22,691 bases of DNA from Deltaproteobacteria bacterium (GCA_016717595.1 JADKFE010000060.1:1-22691), one strand, 5' to 3'; shown: positions 1-8,293, counted from the first letter of the stretch. A program made the numbers and translations. The notes: a model not told the origin generated them from the letters alone.

Positions 1-1
1 T

Positions 2-2520
2 CTTGAGACGGAGTCAACGTCCGCGAAGGCAAGCTACGCGCAAGTGCGCGAACAAAAGCCGCTCTCGCCCGGACTCGCCCTCCGCCTCCAGCGGTTTGCT
101 GAATGATGACTCCGCTTTCGTCCGTGCTGGGGCCCTTGCATGGCTTTCCGAGGCAGGCGTCCGCCTGCCGTGGTCCATCTTGGTTCAGTTCATACTGGGC
201 GGGCCTCCACCTCTTCGTATGATTGCGCTCAGGGCCTCCCTGGTCGGGCGACCCCAGCCACCTGCAGCCCTGATGCTCCACGCGATGTCCATATTTGCAG
301 TGGGCCATGACTTCGAAAGCAGGGACAACAACCAGTCCCCCAAGCTCCCATGGGTGAGGGCGCTACAAAGACATGCATACAACGCGCAAGCCGCTCTTCT
401 GGAGCGGCTCGAGCAGGCTTGCAAGACCTGGTACGGGCTCAGTAGAACTCGTTGACGCGGGCGCCGATATGGCCGCCGAGCCGATGCTCCAGAAGGTCCT
501 CGGGCTCGAACGCTATGGGGCGTCTCGGGATGCCCCTAACAGTCTGATACGTCGAGCTCTACAGTCCGAACAGGTGTTATTGCGGCGCTGGGGCGCGGCG
601 CGGCTCGGCTGGCATACGAACACCGCGGTTCCCATGGCGCTGGTTTCGCAGCTCACCAACGACCCCGACTCGTTCGTGGCCGAGAAAGCGCGCGGCGAGA
701 AGGCGCGACGTACTCCCGAGGAACAACTACCAGCTTGGCAGCGTCTTGCTCCCTTCACAGCCAATAATGAGCATGGCGTCGACAGCGACGACCAAGCCAC
801 CCCCGCTGAGCTAGACGAGACCGCTCTACGCCTACCCCTCGGATTCGGCTCTGAGAACCGGCCCAGTGGAAGGACCGTGTCCATCCAAGCCGTGCTCGCC
901 ACCCGGGGGTTCGACGAGGCGTGGGACCTCCTGGGCCGTGGGGCCCTCGAAACGAAGCTATCGTCCGACATGGAGGGGGCATGGCTTCCCGACAACGAGG
1001 ACCGCTTTATGGAGTACGCACTCCAGGCTGCCGATGAGAACCGGCTGGTCGTTCGCCAAGCTTTCGAACACCTGAGGTCCTTCTACCACCCGGAGCTGCG
1101 ACCGCGCCTGATTCGAGACTTTGGGCCATCCCAGTCGCGGCCTGTTCGCAAAGTTCTTTTTGTCGCTCGAGCCTTGCGGCAGGGAGCTGTTGCCTGCGGT
1201 GTACCAGAGCGCTAAGGGGTTTCACCGCGTCGCGGAGCTTGCCCGCGGCTCACCTCTCGCTTTGGCGGTCGTGGACGTGCTCGTGACAGGCATGGCCAAT
1301 GGTTCACTGGAACTGGTCGTGCAGGAACACCGATGGGGCCGGGACGAGCCCGAGCGGATGCGCACGCTGCGGCAGTTCGGAGGTAGGGAGGCTCTGTTCC
1401 GCTTGGTCTGCGAGAGCATGGTGTCGTCTGTGCGTGAGCTTGCTATCGACGCCCTACTGGATTCGCGCCTGCCTACTTTAGATGAGGTCGCAGACGGCAC
1501 CGCTTCGACGCTGCGCGGGTGGGTTCGGCGACAACTCGACGACGGAGGCGATCGGGTCCGGCTGCTCCAACTCCTCGCGATGTGTGGCAACCAGGAAGAC
1601 ATTGAGCGGTGGAAGGGCCTACTCGATGTGGGAGGGCTCAGCGAGCAGGAGGCAGTCGCCGTGACTCGCCTCGTGGGCCAGCGGGGCTCACCAGCGGAGG
1701 CCGCTTGGTTACGGCGCTTGGCCCCTGACTACCCAAGAGCACTAGGTGGTTTTCGAGGTCGCCCAGGGCCTCGACCGCCTCGGCGGCGAAGACAACGCAC
1801 GGTGGCTCATGGAGCGCCCCGGATCCACCGCCATGCGTGGCGAGGACACGAGCGGACTGGGGGCGTGGTCCGCAAGGCGCAGGGCACTTCACGACGCGGC
1901 GCGCGCCGCTGGCCAGACAGACTACTGGAACCTGCACCCTGATGGGCCGGAGCCTCCTCACGAGTCCGAAGCGTCAAAGTGGGAGCAGCCCGCCCATGTT
2001 GCGATCCTCCGGCACGGAGACAACGACCTGGGCTTGAAGCTCGCGTGGCGCGTCGCGGATTCCACGAGCGCGATCGACCTCTGCGAAGCACGGGCGGCAG
2101 CCGAGTCATGCGCTGCTCGTGCTCGGCGCGATCGAGAACGACCCGGGAGAGCACGTAGTCGGTGGACAAGGGGAGATGACCGAAGTGATCGGCAGCGGCG
2201 TCCCCGAGCGCGTAAGAAGTGCCGTCCGACGCATCGTCGTTGTTTGCGGCGCGGAGCCCGTTCGTCGGGTGCTATTGGTTGCGATGCTCCGCGGCTACAG
2301 TGGAGACTGGGGTTCGGGCGAGTCCTATGGCCTGTTGGAGAGCATCTTCTTCGAGCTGGGGGGCCCCAGTCCGGGTGACCTCGGATCGCTGGTTAGCCAT
2401 CTCGACCAGCATCCAGACGACACCACCGCGCTGCGGTACTTGGCTCGCATGAACATTGGTGAGTGCGAGCTGCTGGACCTGTGGCGGAAGCATGACGTGC
2501 CCTGGCTGGAACCACCGTAG
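2..2520 (+). pseudogene. HEAT-like helical-repeat protein, 5' partial, frame broken about five times
   Basis: The coding signal runs from the left edge to a TAG at 2518-2520 but passes through five successive frame segments. The joins I infer are near 102-104 (TTT), 435-437 (GGG), 1157-1161 (T5), 1745-1746 (GG) and 2092-2094 (GGG). Each join is repaired by removing one base. The joined product is about 835 residues and lacks its N-terminus. It is made of repeated amphipathic helix pairs, for example LLNDDSAFVRAGALAWL and LLRRWGAARLGWH followed by VSQLTNDPDSFVAEKA, the style of HEAT or armadillo repeats. Such repeats usually serve as protein-binding scaffolds. I see no catalytic motif, signal peptide or membrane segment. 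All five inferred errors have the same sign, which fits either homopolymer over-calling or decay. Function is unknown. Confidence 0.6.
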
Positions 2521-2526
2521 TCTAGT

Positions 2527-3649
2527 CTACATCGTCCCCACGGCACGTCCCTCGCGTGCCCCAGCTGAATAGCTAAGAGAAGCAATTCCCCTGCTCATCG
2601 TCCCGCCCCTGCCCTGCAGTCCGTCGCTGCGCTCCCGGGTGCCACGCCAGGGCACGCCGGGATCCGGGACGGAAGCCCTGCCGTCGGGGTCTGTGCCCCA
2701 GCGCCTAATTCTATCCGACGGGCTGAAACGGCACATCGCGCAGCCCGACTTGCGGGCGTGGCTCAGGCCGTGGCGGAGCAAGATCGCGTCCTCGTCGGCC
2801 TTGCTCACGCCCAGCTCGAACAGGGGGATACGCCTCGGTCACGAACCAAGGCCGTCACCGCCCTCCTGCGGGTGCCCGAGGTGCAGCCGGGGCAGCTCAT
2901 CGGCGGCGATCCCGACGAGGCTCAGGTGTGGCCTCCGCTGGCCAGCCCGCACGCGTGCGCCCCAGGCCCGGTTCCCGACGCCGAAGCGGGAAAGCGCCAG
3001 ATCGTTGATGAGCTTGCGGATCGGCTCGATCTTGTGGTTCACGGTGCAGTCCTTCGACCCCCGCGCGGCGATGGTCTGCCGGGACTGGTAGTCCTCCAAG
3101 ATGCCGGGCCGAAGGTGATACCAGCCGCCCTCGGCGCGCTCCTCGATGGTGGTGGCGACCTCCTCCTCCCGCCAAGGCCGGGCGGCGATGGCCTCGGCGC
3201 GGGCAGGGTCGCCCGGCGGCGGGAGCTGGCGTAGGTACGCCGCCGCGACGGCGGGATCGGGCTTCTGGAGCACGATCAGCCGCAGGCCGTGGCGCTCACA
3301 CATCCGCCGCACGCAGGGGCAAGAGCGCGTAGGTGTGCGCCCACTCAAAGCCGGGGTCGGAGAAGACCACGGCGTCCACGTCGGCGGGTCGGAGCGGGCG
3401 GCCCTCGGCGACGAGCTGGCCCTCGATGAGCAGCGCGAGCATCGCCAAGGAGTCGCGCCCCAGGCCCATGTTCAGGGTGACGATGCGCTCCTCCGAGGCC
3501 ACGGGCGGGCGCAGCGCCGCGCGGAGGTGCAGGAGGAGCTGCCCCCGACGCCGCGCGAAGAAGCCCGCCGCGTAGGCCGACGACACCCCCGGCGGCGGCG
3601 CGGTGACGAGGCGGGCCTCCAGCGCGTCGAGCAGGGCGTGAGGCGTCAT
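2527..3649 (-). pseudogene. PP-loop ATPase, PAPS-reductase-like, frame-broken and probably 3' truncated
   Basis: Translation starts at the ATG at 3649 (MTPHALLDALEARL). It carries a PP-loop-like stretch, VTLNMGLGRDSLAML, at about residues 62-76, then FSDPGFEWAHTYALLP. One extra base in the GGGG at 3316-3319 moves the reading to the frame carrying CVRRMCERHG and LIVLQKP. A missing base near 2850 and an extra base in the G5 at 2823-2827 are needed to reach VTEAYPLFELGVSKADED and KSGCAMCRFSPS. The tyrosine-proline-leucine segment followed by a KSxCxxC motif is typical of phage and plasmid proteins annotated as phosphoadenosine phosphosulfate reductase-like. Such proteins adenylate or sulfur-modify a substrate, unknown here. 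Past about 2715 the family similarity stops, so the C-terminus looks lost. The open frame itself continues to 2527. The upstream small ORF and zinc-ribbon gene probably share its transcript. Confidence 0.6.
2542..2560. other. Short hairpin between convergent broken genes
   Basis: GGCACG at 2542-2547 and CGTGCC at 2555-2560 form a perfect 6-bp stem with a 7-base loop. It lies just after the stop of the helical-repeat gene and before the 3' end of the minus-strand PP-loop gene. It could end transcription, but no T tract follows on either strand. The rest of 2521-2700 shows nothing I can identify. Confidence 0.25.
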
Positions 3650-3734
3650 GGCCCGTCGAACGCCGTGATCCCGCGCGCCCGCACCGCGTCGAGCACCGGC
3701 TCGGGCGGTCGTGGGCTAGCGCCCAGCGTCTCAT
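3646..3734 (-). CDS. Possible very small ORF bridging zinc-ribbon and PP-loop genes
   Basis: An ATG at 3734 overlaps the TGA of the zinc-ribbon gene, and a TGA at 3646-3648 overlaps the ATG of the PP-loop gene. Joining the two needs one missing base near 3705. The result is a peptide of about 29 residues ending in PVLDAVRARGITAFDGP. The stop/start overlaps on both sides are the main support, as they are typical of translationally coupled genes. No family is recognised, and the frame problem makes this tentative. Confidence 0.25.
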
Positions 3735-4303
3735 CTCCTGCCCCTCTTGGGCTCATCCGGCGGGTCAATCAGATCCCCCACCAGCGTGTCGAGCTGCTGA
3801 ATCAAACCGTGCTGGTTGTTCACCACCATCACGACCTCATTCAGCCGCGTCTCCAGCGCGGTGAGACGCTCATTGATCTGCCGCAGCTCTCTCATCGCCC
3901 CCCGGGACGCCTTCATCTCGGCCACGTCGGACTCCAGCCCGTCCAGACGCCTGCCAAGATCCCGCACAGACTTGTGCGCCGTGTCACGCGCCCGACCTTG
4001 CTCCTCCGTGGCCGCCTTCAGCGCCTGGCTGGTGTCCGTCCGGGTCGCCTTCATCGCACGCTCCAGCGCGTCGAGGCGCGTCTCCATCATGCGGGCGGCG
4101 CTCTCCAGGCGGGCCTCGATCGCCTCAAGCCGCGCGTCGCTCGCCGCGAGGGCGCTCACGTTGGCCGCCGGGCGTGGGGTCGCCGCCTCCCGCGTCCGAC
4201 GTGCGTTGGCCTGACCCCGGCAGCGGTCAGAGCAGAACTTGGCGTCCCGCCTCGCCGGGGTGAACGACTTGCCGCACTCTTCGTTCTGGCACCGCTTGAT
4301 CAT
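3731..4303 (-). CDS. Zinc-ribbon coiled-coil protein, copy 1
   Basis: This is a 190-residue product starting at the ATG at 4303, preceded by GGGAGATC. The longer upstream ORF extension is unlikely because similarity to the second copy begins at this start. Residues 5-28 form a four-cysteine zinc ribbon with spacing C5-x4-C10-x13-C24-x3-C28 (CQNEECGKSF, then FCSDRC). A basic patch follows (RGQANARRTR). From about residue 50 to 175 the chain is a long charged heptad-like coiled coil, and the tail is basic (KRGRR). The layout suggests a nucleic-acid-binding or scaffolding protein that oligomerises. No enzyme motif is seen. A clear paralog lies at 5582-6115 with identical cysteine spacing. The exact role is unknown. 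Confidence 0.7.
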   Translation of the reverse strand: MIKRCQNEECGKSFTPARRDAKFCSDRCRGQANARRTREAATPRPAANVSALAASDARLEAIEARLESAARMMETRLDALERAMKATRTDTSQALKAATEEQGRARDTAHKSVRDLGRRLDGLESDVAEMKASRGAMRELRQINERLTALETRLNEVVMVVNNQHGLIQQLDTLVGDLIDPPDEPKRGRR

Positions 4304-4391
4304 CCTGATCTCCCGCGTGTGCAGAGTGAAATGCTCACCGCGCACCCCCTCCAGCATACTTGCACGGGCCGTTTCGGCTGCCCTGAGGGCC

Positions 4392-4499
4392 AAACGGTTA
4401 AACGGATCACGACGCAACGGATCGTGTGGAAGTGACGTTCAAGCCCATCAATAACCGTTTGTCGGCTGCGTAGCCGGATATAACCGAATACAACCGGAT
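4392..4499. repeat. Cluster of AACGG / AACCG motifs in both orientations
   Basis: AAACGGTTA occurs at 4392-4400, AACGGAT at 4401 and 4416, and the reverse form ATAACCGTTT at 4451-4460. Two tandem 10-base units, ATAACCGAAT and ACAACCGGAT, follow at 4480-4499. A further AAACGGTTA lies at 4832-4840. The cluster is directly upstream of the minus-strand zinc-ribbon gene at 3731-4303. Iteron- or operator-like binding sites are plausible, but no binding protein can be assigned. Confidence 0.4.
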
Positions 4500-4852
4500 C
4501 AAGACGTTTACCAGGGCCTTGGGGACCGACCTCGGGGCGCGCAGCGGCGGACTGGGCGGCCCGGCGCGGCCCCAGGCGGGTCTACCCCCTTCGACGAGCG
4601 CGCCTTGCCGCCGCAGGCTGGCGACCACGCGATGAGGCTCGCGGTGAGCCCCCAGCCGCAGAATACTATGCGGGGCCAACTTCGCTCCGCCGCCTTCGAT
4701 CACATGCTGAGCTTCATCGTTCGGCAGCACGACCCCCTCGGCGCGCCGCTCAAGCAACAGCACGACGGCGCCGGGCTAGGCCCCACTTACGCCGTCGTAC
4801 ACCCCTGCTCGATGAGCGTGAAGCCGTCGATAAACGGTTAGAATCACTTCCA
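4427..4852. repeat. Inverted repeat bounding a 400-bp non-coding block
   Basis: TGGAAGTGA at 4427-4435 has a perfect inverted copy, TCACTTCCA, at 4844-4852. Just inside each is AACCGTTT (4453-4460) and its inverse AAACGGTT (4832-4839). The two-part motif therefore recurs in opposite orientation at both ends. No obvious target duplication flanks it. It could be a small MITE-like unit or paired regulator sites. Confidence 0.35.
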
Positions 4853-5106
4853 AGCGTCACGAATCTCGCGTGGAACGCGCCGACCCGCTTATCCTAACCT
4901 CCAAGTCGATATAGGCTGCCTCGGCCTGGGTCTCCAGCCATGCGGGGAAGGCCCGAGGCGCCGCCGGTCGCCCCGACCTCCGCTCTGGCCCTCTGGCAGA
5001 CCGCCACCGACGGGTTGAACCCCCATGCCAACCCGGATCTGCACGTCTTCACGAGCGCATGTGGCGCGCGAGACCTGCTCGACGCCCCAAATGCACAAGA
5101 TCGTCT

Positions 5107-5137
5107 TTGGTCAAGTTGACCAAGACGCCTTGGTCAA
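5107..5137. promoter_or_regulatory. TTGGTCAA palindrome plus extra half-site
   Basis: TTGGTCAA (5107-5114), G, TTGACCAA (5116-5123) is a perfect 8+1+8 palindrome. With one bulged T the symmetry extends outward through CGTCT and AGACG. A third TTGGTCAA follows at 5130-5137. The form is that of an operator for a dimeric regulator. The same core, GGTCAACG with CGTTGACC, flanks the iterons at 8294-8349, so one of the local HTH proteins may bind both. That link is inference. Confidence 0.45.
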
Positions 5138-5324
5138 GAACAATGCCCGTGGCGGTACAGCGAGACCGCGTACCAACTGGGCCGCGTCGAAGCGCGTTCG
5201 CACGGACAGACTCCGCCGATACCGGGCGTCTAACAGGGTGTTCTAAACACGCGACTCTACAGTCACCCACCTGTCCACCTCAAAACAATTATGCGCCCCA
5301 TAACAAACCCGAAACGAGCCCCCA

Positions 5325-5580
5325 AGATTTGACAGACCAGCGAGGCCAAGCCGCCTTGGAAACGCGCGACACCGCGAAGATCGGCCTCCACGACCCCAAG
5401 AGGGCCGATCTTGTCACAACTCTGAGATTTGACAGACCAGCGAGGTCCGACCGTCTTGGTAACGCGCGCTCCCGCCAATATCGGCCCTCACGACCCCGCC
5501 AGGGCCGATCTCGCCTCGGCGCCCGAAGTTACCAGACCAGCAAGCTCGCCCGGCCTGGAAACGCGCGACCCCGCCAACCC
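5325..5580. repeat. Three-copy tandem repeat, exact 100-bp period, with internal hairpins
   Basis: Copies start at 5325, 5425 and 5525, so the period is exactly 100 bp. The third is cut short at the 3' end of the zinc-ribbon gene. Each begins near the conserved GACAGACCAG (ACCAGACCAG in copy 3) and contains a conserved AACGCGCG. Copies 1 and 2 contain an inverted repeat: AAGATCGGCC with GGGCCGATCTT in copy 1, and ATCGGCCCT with AGGGCCGAT in copy 2. The stem is conserved although its flanks differ. This could be a partition or iteron array, a repeated structured RNA, or a terminator array for the minus-strand gene. Confidence 0.7.
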
Positions 5581-5581
5581 C

Positions 5582-6115
5582 TCAACGCCGCGTCGCCCCG
5601 AGCCGCGCCGTCACCACGACGACCGCCTGCTCCACGGCCACGAGCCGCTGCTCCAGCACCGTCAGGACCGTCGTCACGCGCAACAACTGCGCCTCGATCT
5701 CTCGGATGCGCACGTCTCGCCGCCGACCCTCCGTCGCGGCGGCCCGCGCCCGCTTCGCCTGCGCCGCGACCTCCGCGTCAACTCGCGCGGAGAGCTCCGC
5801 GACGACCTCCGCCGCCTGCTCCCGCCCGACCCGCAGCTCCGCCGCCAGCTCACCGAGCCCGCGCACCGCCTCCACCCGCGCGGCCTCCAGCGCCGTCTCG
5901 ACCCCGCGCACCCGCCGCTCCAGCCGCGCCGCCGCCGGAGTCGTCGGCGGCACCACCTCCACACGAGCCGCAGCGCCCGACCGTGCGAGCAGATGCTCAC
6001 GCCGATTCTTGAGCGTGTGCGCTCGCGCCCGACAGCTCGCCGAGCAGAACCGCGTGTCCCGCCGCTTCGCGATGAACGGCTTCCCGCACTCCTCATTCTC
6101 ACATGGCTTGACCAC
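5582..6115 (-). CDS. Zinc-ribbon coiled-coil protein, copy 2
   Basis: This is a 177-residue product starting at the GTG at 6115, with AGGAG six bases upstream. The extension to an upstream ATG is AT-rich and unlike the rest. The ribbon has the same cysteine positions as copy 1, C5, C10, C24 and C28, and closely similar residues (CENEECGKPF, FCSASC). A basic segment (RARAHTLKNRR) and then about 120 residues of Ala/Arg/Glu/Val-rich coiled coil follow. It ends in LGATRR. The two copies share the ribbon best and diverge in the coil, as expected if the ribbon is the functional contact. The gene is followed by the 100-bp repeats. The role is unknown. DNA binding or scaffolding within the mobile segment is a guess. 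Confidence 0.7.
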   Translation of the reverse strand: MVKPCENEECGKPFIAKRRDTRFCSASCRARAHTLKNRREHLLARSGAAARVEVVPPTTPAAARLERRVRGVETALEAARVEAVRGLGELAAELRVGREQAAEVVAELSARVDAEVAAQAKRARAAATEGRRRDVRIREIEAQLLRVTTVLTVLEQRLVAVEQAVVVVTARLGATRR

Positions 6116-6271
6116 CTTGATCTCCTGTCCTCGACGTGCTCCGCGAGAGTCTACCTCACCACGCACCCCAGAACCTCGAAAACCACAGCAGTTACGGACA
6201 CAAGAAACTTTCTCTGAAAATTGATCAAATCGCCATTGTCTCACCCCCGAGGATTATGTAACACTATCTCC

Positions 6272-6287
6272 GGTGCTCCTCAGCACC
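6272..6287. other. Perfect hairpin near AT-rich promoter region
   Basis: GGTGCT (6272-6277) and AGCACC (6282-6287) pair perfectly around a CCTC loop. The site lies upstream of the minus-strand zinc-ribbon gene beside an AT-rich patch. It may be an operator or a small transcript structure. Confidence 0.3.
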
Positions 6288-6482
6288 ACCTGACACCCTA
6301 ACCCCAGCCGAAACGGGCCCGGCGGAGATTGCAGCCTCCACCGGACCCCGGAGCCGAAGATGCTTACACATCAACGACCCCGGCGAGCAGCCAAAGACTG
6401 CCCGCCTCTTGAACATAATTCCCGAGTTCGCTCCGACGCCAGCAAGCCGCCGTCGAGCGAGGCCCCAGAGCCCCCGCGTGAG

Positions 6483-6517
6483 CCGCCTCTGGTGACCTAA
6501 ACGTAGGTCCCAGGCGG
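6483..6517. other. Compound stem-loop upstream of helical/HTH operon
   Basis: An outer stem pairs CCGCCT (6483-6488) with AGGCGG (6512-6517), and an inner stem pairs GACCT (6494-6498) with AGGTC (6505-6509). GG and CC between them can extend the pairing. It lies about 235 bp before the start of the plus-strand operon. There is no T tract. An operator, a recombination site or an RNA leader element are all possible. Confidence 0.35.
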
Positions 6518-6752
6518 ATTCTCCGCATATAGCGCCAACGCCAGCGATCTCCGCGTGATCCCCTCCCGCGGCGATCCTTGGCCGAGCTCTGCCCGCCGAT
6601 CCCGCGCCCACCAGCGGGGGATCCGGGCCTGCCCTCGGCCTCCCCGCGTCCGCTCGTCCAGGCCGCGTCGTCTCCGCGACGACCCGACCCAGGGCCGCGC
6701 TCTGCCCAGGCCCAACACAGACTCACCCTCCTTCAACTCGGGAATCAAACCT

Positions 6753-7343
6753 ATGCCCACCGACCCTCAGGCCATGAGCCTCGATCTCTACGCCCAGCTC
6801 CTCCAAGCCCGCGACCGCCTCGACGACCTCCTCCCCATCGCCGAGCGCGCCTGCACAAACGCCGAGACCCTCGCCCTCACCACCCTCCAGGGCGCCGACG
6901 CCGACCCGCGCCCGCTGATGCTCGACCTCACCCACCTCCAATCCCACCTCGACGGCCTCACCCTCAACGTCACCCGCGCCGCGAACCTCCAGACCGCGCT
7001 CTGTGTCGAGCAGGCCACCATCCCGCCGCACACCCCGCCGCGCCCCCTGAACCAAGGCGCCGACGCCCTGATCCCGCTCACCGAGGCCATCGCCACCCTA
7101 CGCAGCGCCATCGGCACCGGCCCCCGCCGCCTCGACCAGCAGGCCCGCGCCGCCCAGGCCGTCCTGCTCCACCTCACACGAACCCTCCGCCAGCGTCCGC
7201 TCACCGAGACCGACCTCGCCCCGCTCCACGACCTGCACACGAGCCTCCACGGCAAGCCCGGCGCGCTCCAGGCCGCCCACGATCACCTCGGCGAAGCCCT
7301 CCGCGCCCTCAACAGCCTCCCCACCGCCGACGAGGTGCGCTGA
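6753..7343 (+). CDS. Helical protein of unknown function, copy 1
   Basis: The ATG at 6753 gives 196 residues, and GGGA lies 12 bases upstream. The product is predominantly alpha-helical, without cysteine clusters, signal peptide or membrane segments. Its last 70 residues (QRPLTETDLAPLHDLHTSL to LGEALRAL) align with the end of the product at 11300-11869 (QRPVNEDDLLPLRSVFARL to LGVALAEI), so the two are paralogs. Its stop overlaps the ATG of the next gene in TGATG, so it is coupled to an XRE-type regulator. The leaders of both paralogs also share CTCTGCCCAG and end in ACCTATG. No family is recognised. A partner of the HTH protein is possible from context. Confidence 0.65.
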   Translation: MPTDPQAMSLDLYAQLLQARDRLDDLLPIAERACTNAETLALTTLQGADADPRPLMLDLTHLQSHLDGLTLNVTRAANLQTALCVEQATIPPHTPPRPLNQGADALIPLTEAIATLRSAIGTGPRRLDQQARAAQAVLLHLTRTLRQRPLTETDLAPLHDLHTSLHGKPGALQAAHDHLGEALRALNSLPTADEVR

Positions 7344-7702
7344 TGACCACGCCCACCCACCTCATCCGCGCCGTCGGACGCCGCATCTGCACCCTCCGCG
7401 AGCTTCGCGGCCTCACCCAACGCCAGCTCTCCGAGCGCGCCGGAGTCGGCCACGCCGAGCTGAGCAAGATCGAGAACGGCCAGCGCGCCGCGAGCCTCAT
7501 CACCCTCGACGCCATCGCCCGGGGCCTACAGTCGAGCCTGACCGTGCTCCTCGACCACGAGCAGCCCCTCGACCTCCTCCGCGACATCGAGGGCGCCCTG
7601 TCCCTGCTCCGAGAGGCCGAGCCCGCCCAGCGCGACGAGGCGATCCGCGTCATCAACGCCATCCTGAGCGCCACGGTCCAGACGCCGTCGGGGGACGAAT
7701 GA
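7343..7702 (+). CDS. XRE-family helix-turn-helix regulator
   Basis: This is a 119-residue protein starting at the ATG that overlaps the preceding TGA. Residues 7-62 form a classic five-helix XRE/Cro domain, with GLTQRQLSERAGV for the first part of the HTH and AELSKIENGQR for the recognition helix region. LDAIARGLQSSLTVLL completes the domain. The C-terminal 50 residues are helical and may serve in dimerisation or partner binding. It overlaps the next HTH gene by ATGA. It probably represses promoters in this segment. Nearby palindromes at 5107 and 8294 are candidate targets, by inference only. Confidence 0.85.
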   Translation: MTTPTHLIRAVGRRICTLRELRGLTQRQLSERAGVGHAELSKIENGQRAASLITLDAIARGLQSSLTVLLDHEQPLDLLRDIEGALSLLREAEPAQRDEAIRVINAILSATVQTPSGDE

Positions 7703-7951
7703 CCCCCCGACACAGACACCGACGCCCTCAAGGTCCGTGTCGGCGCCCGCTTGCGCGCCCTGCGCCGAGCCCGCGACCTGAGCCAACGCGACGTCGCGTC
7801 CCTGCTCAACACCGACGCCGCCGAGGTCAGCCGCCACGAGTCGGGCGCCCGCTGCCCGTCCGTGCCGCTCCTCGCCCGCTACGCCGAGGTGCTTGAGGTG
7901 CCGATCTACGAGCTGCTGCGCTTCGACGAGCCCAGCGTGACCCTCGGCTGA
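7699..7951 (+). CDS. Second small XRE-family HTH protein, C6 tract disrupts frame
   Basis: The ATG at 7699 overlaps the previous stop (ATGA), but its frame is lost at once in a C6 tract (7703-7708). With one C fewer it reads MTPDTDTDALKVRVGARL and gives about 83 residues. The XRE domain covers residues 12-75: DLSQRDVASLLNTD, AEVSRHESGAR, LARYAEVLEVPIYELL. The only alternative in-frame start is a TTG at 7751, which would remove the first helix. So either the C run is misread, the gene is off, or the tract varies in length. Such proteins bind operators. This one probably acts with the neighbouring HTH protein. Confidence 0.7.
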
Positions 7952-7967
7952 GCACACCCCAACATGC

Positions 7968-8008
7968 GGCGCCCGCCTCCTGGCTTCGACGCCGGGAGGC
8001 GCGGCGCC
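7968..8008 (+). terminator. Strong stem-loop after the HTH genes
   Basis: GGCGCC (7968-7973), GCCTCC (7975-7980) and TGGC pair with GCCG, GGAGGC (7995-8000) and GGCGCC (8003-8008) around a TTCGAC loop. It starts 17 bases after the HTH stop codon. No T run follows, so intrinsic termination is only likely, not certain. Confidence 0.5.
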
Positions 8009-8117
8009 TCAAGCCGTAATCGCGCCGTAGCCGACGATGAAGGCGGTTCAACCCTCCTTCCACGCCGAAGCACCCCGCCCAAGGCGTACTTCCACGTCAG
8101 CGGGGTCCGCCGAAACG

Positions 8118-8167
8118 AAACGTAACTATTTTTGAGGCCCATCTCAGGTCCCTCACAAAACGTAACT
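8118..8167. repeat. Pair of AAACGTAACT repeats 40 bp apart
   Basis: AAACGTAACT lies at 8118-8127 and again at 8158-8167, a spacing of exactly 40 bp. TGAG/CTCA inverted bases lie between them. The spacing is about four helical turns, which would put bound proteins on one face. No binding protein can be named. Confidence 0.35.
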
Positions 8168-8293
8168 CTGGACCGCGACAAATCGAGCCCGTCCAACAGG
8201 CCATCGTAGCGCATCAACCCACCCCAGAAACGTACTCCACACCCATGCTCGCCAATTCTCCACATGACACGTCACTTACCAGCCGACGCGCCT

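Larger units (their letters stand above)
4304..5581. other. Non-coding interval between the two zinc-ribbon genes
   Basis: About 1.3 kb holds no gene I can support. Open frames here lack ribosome sites and recognisable motifs. The interval contains the AACGG/AACCG motif cluster, an inverted repeat at 4427-4852, a strong palindrome at 5107-5123 and the 100-bp tandem repeats at 5325-5580. These are described separately. It may be a regulatory or maintenance region of the mobile segment. Confidence 0.5.
6116..6752. other. Intergenic region with AT-rich patch and hairpins
   Basis: This 640-bp gap lies between divergently transcribed genes. Bases about 6170-6265 are clearly richer in A and T than their surroundings and may contain the promoter of the minus-strand zinc-ribbon gene. 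Two hairpins (6272-6287 and 6483-6517) are listed separately. The last part is a leader similar to that of the paralogous gene at 11300. No coding sequence is supported. Confidence 0.45.

Noticed and set aside
4407..4841. Open frames on both strands inside the inverted-repeat block
   Set aside because: No ribosome site, no recognisable motif and no agreement between strands on a coding signal.
5325..5580. CRISPR array
   Set aside because: Only three copies with a 100-bp period and variable bodies. There are no short identical repeats with unique spacers and no cas genes.
6578..7342. Long open frame upstream of the first HTH gene in the same frame
   Set aside because: The translation is a low-complexity Pro/Arg run overlapping the helical-protein gene. 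The HTH start at 7343 has stop/start overlap.
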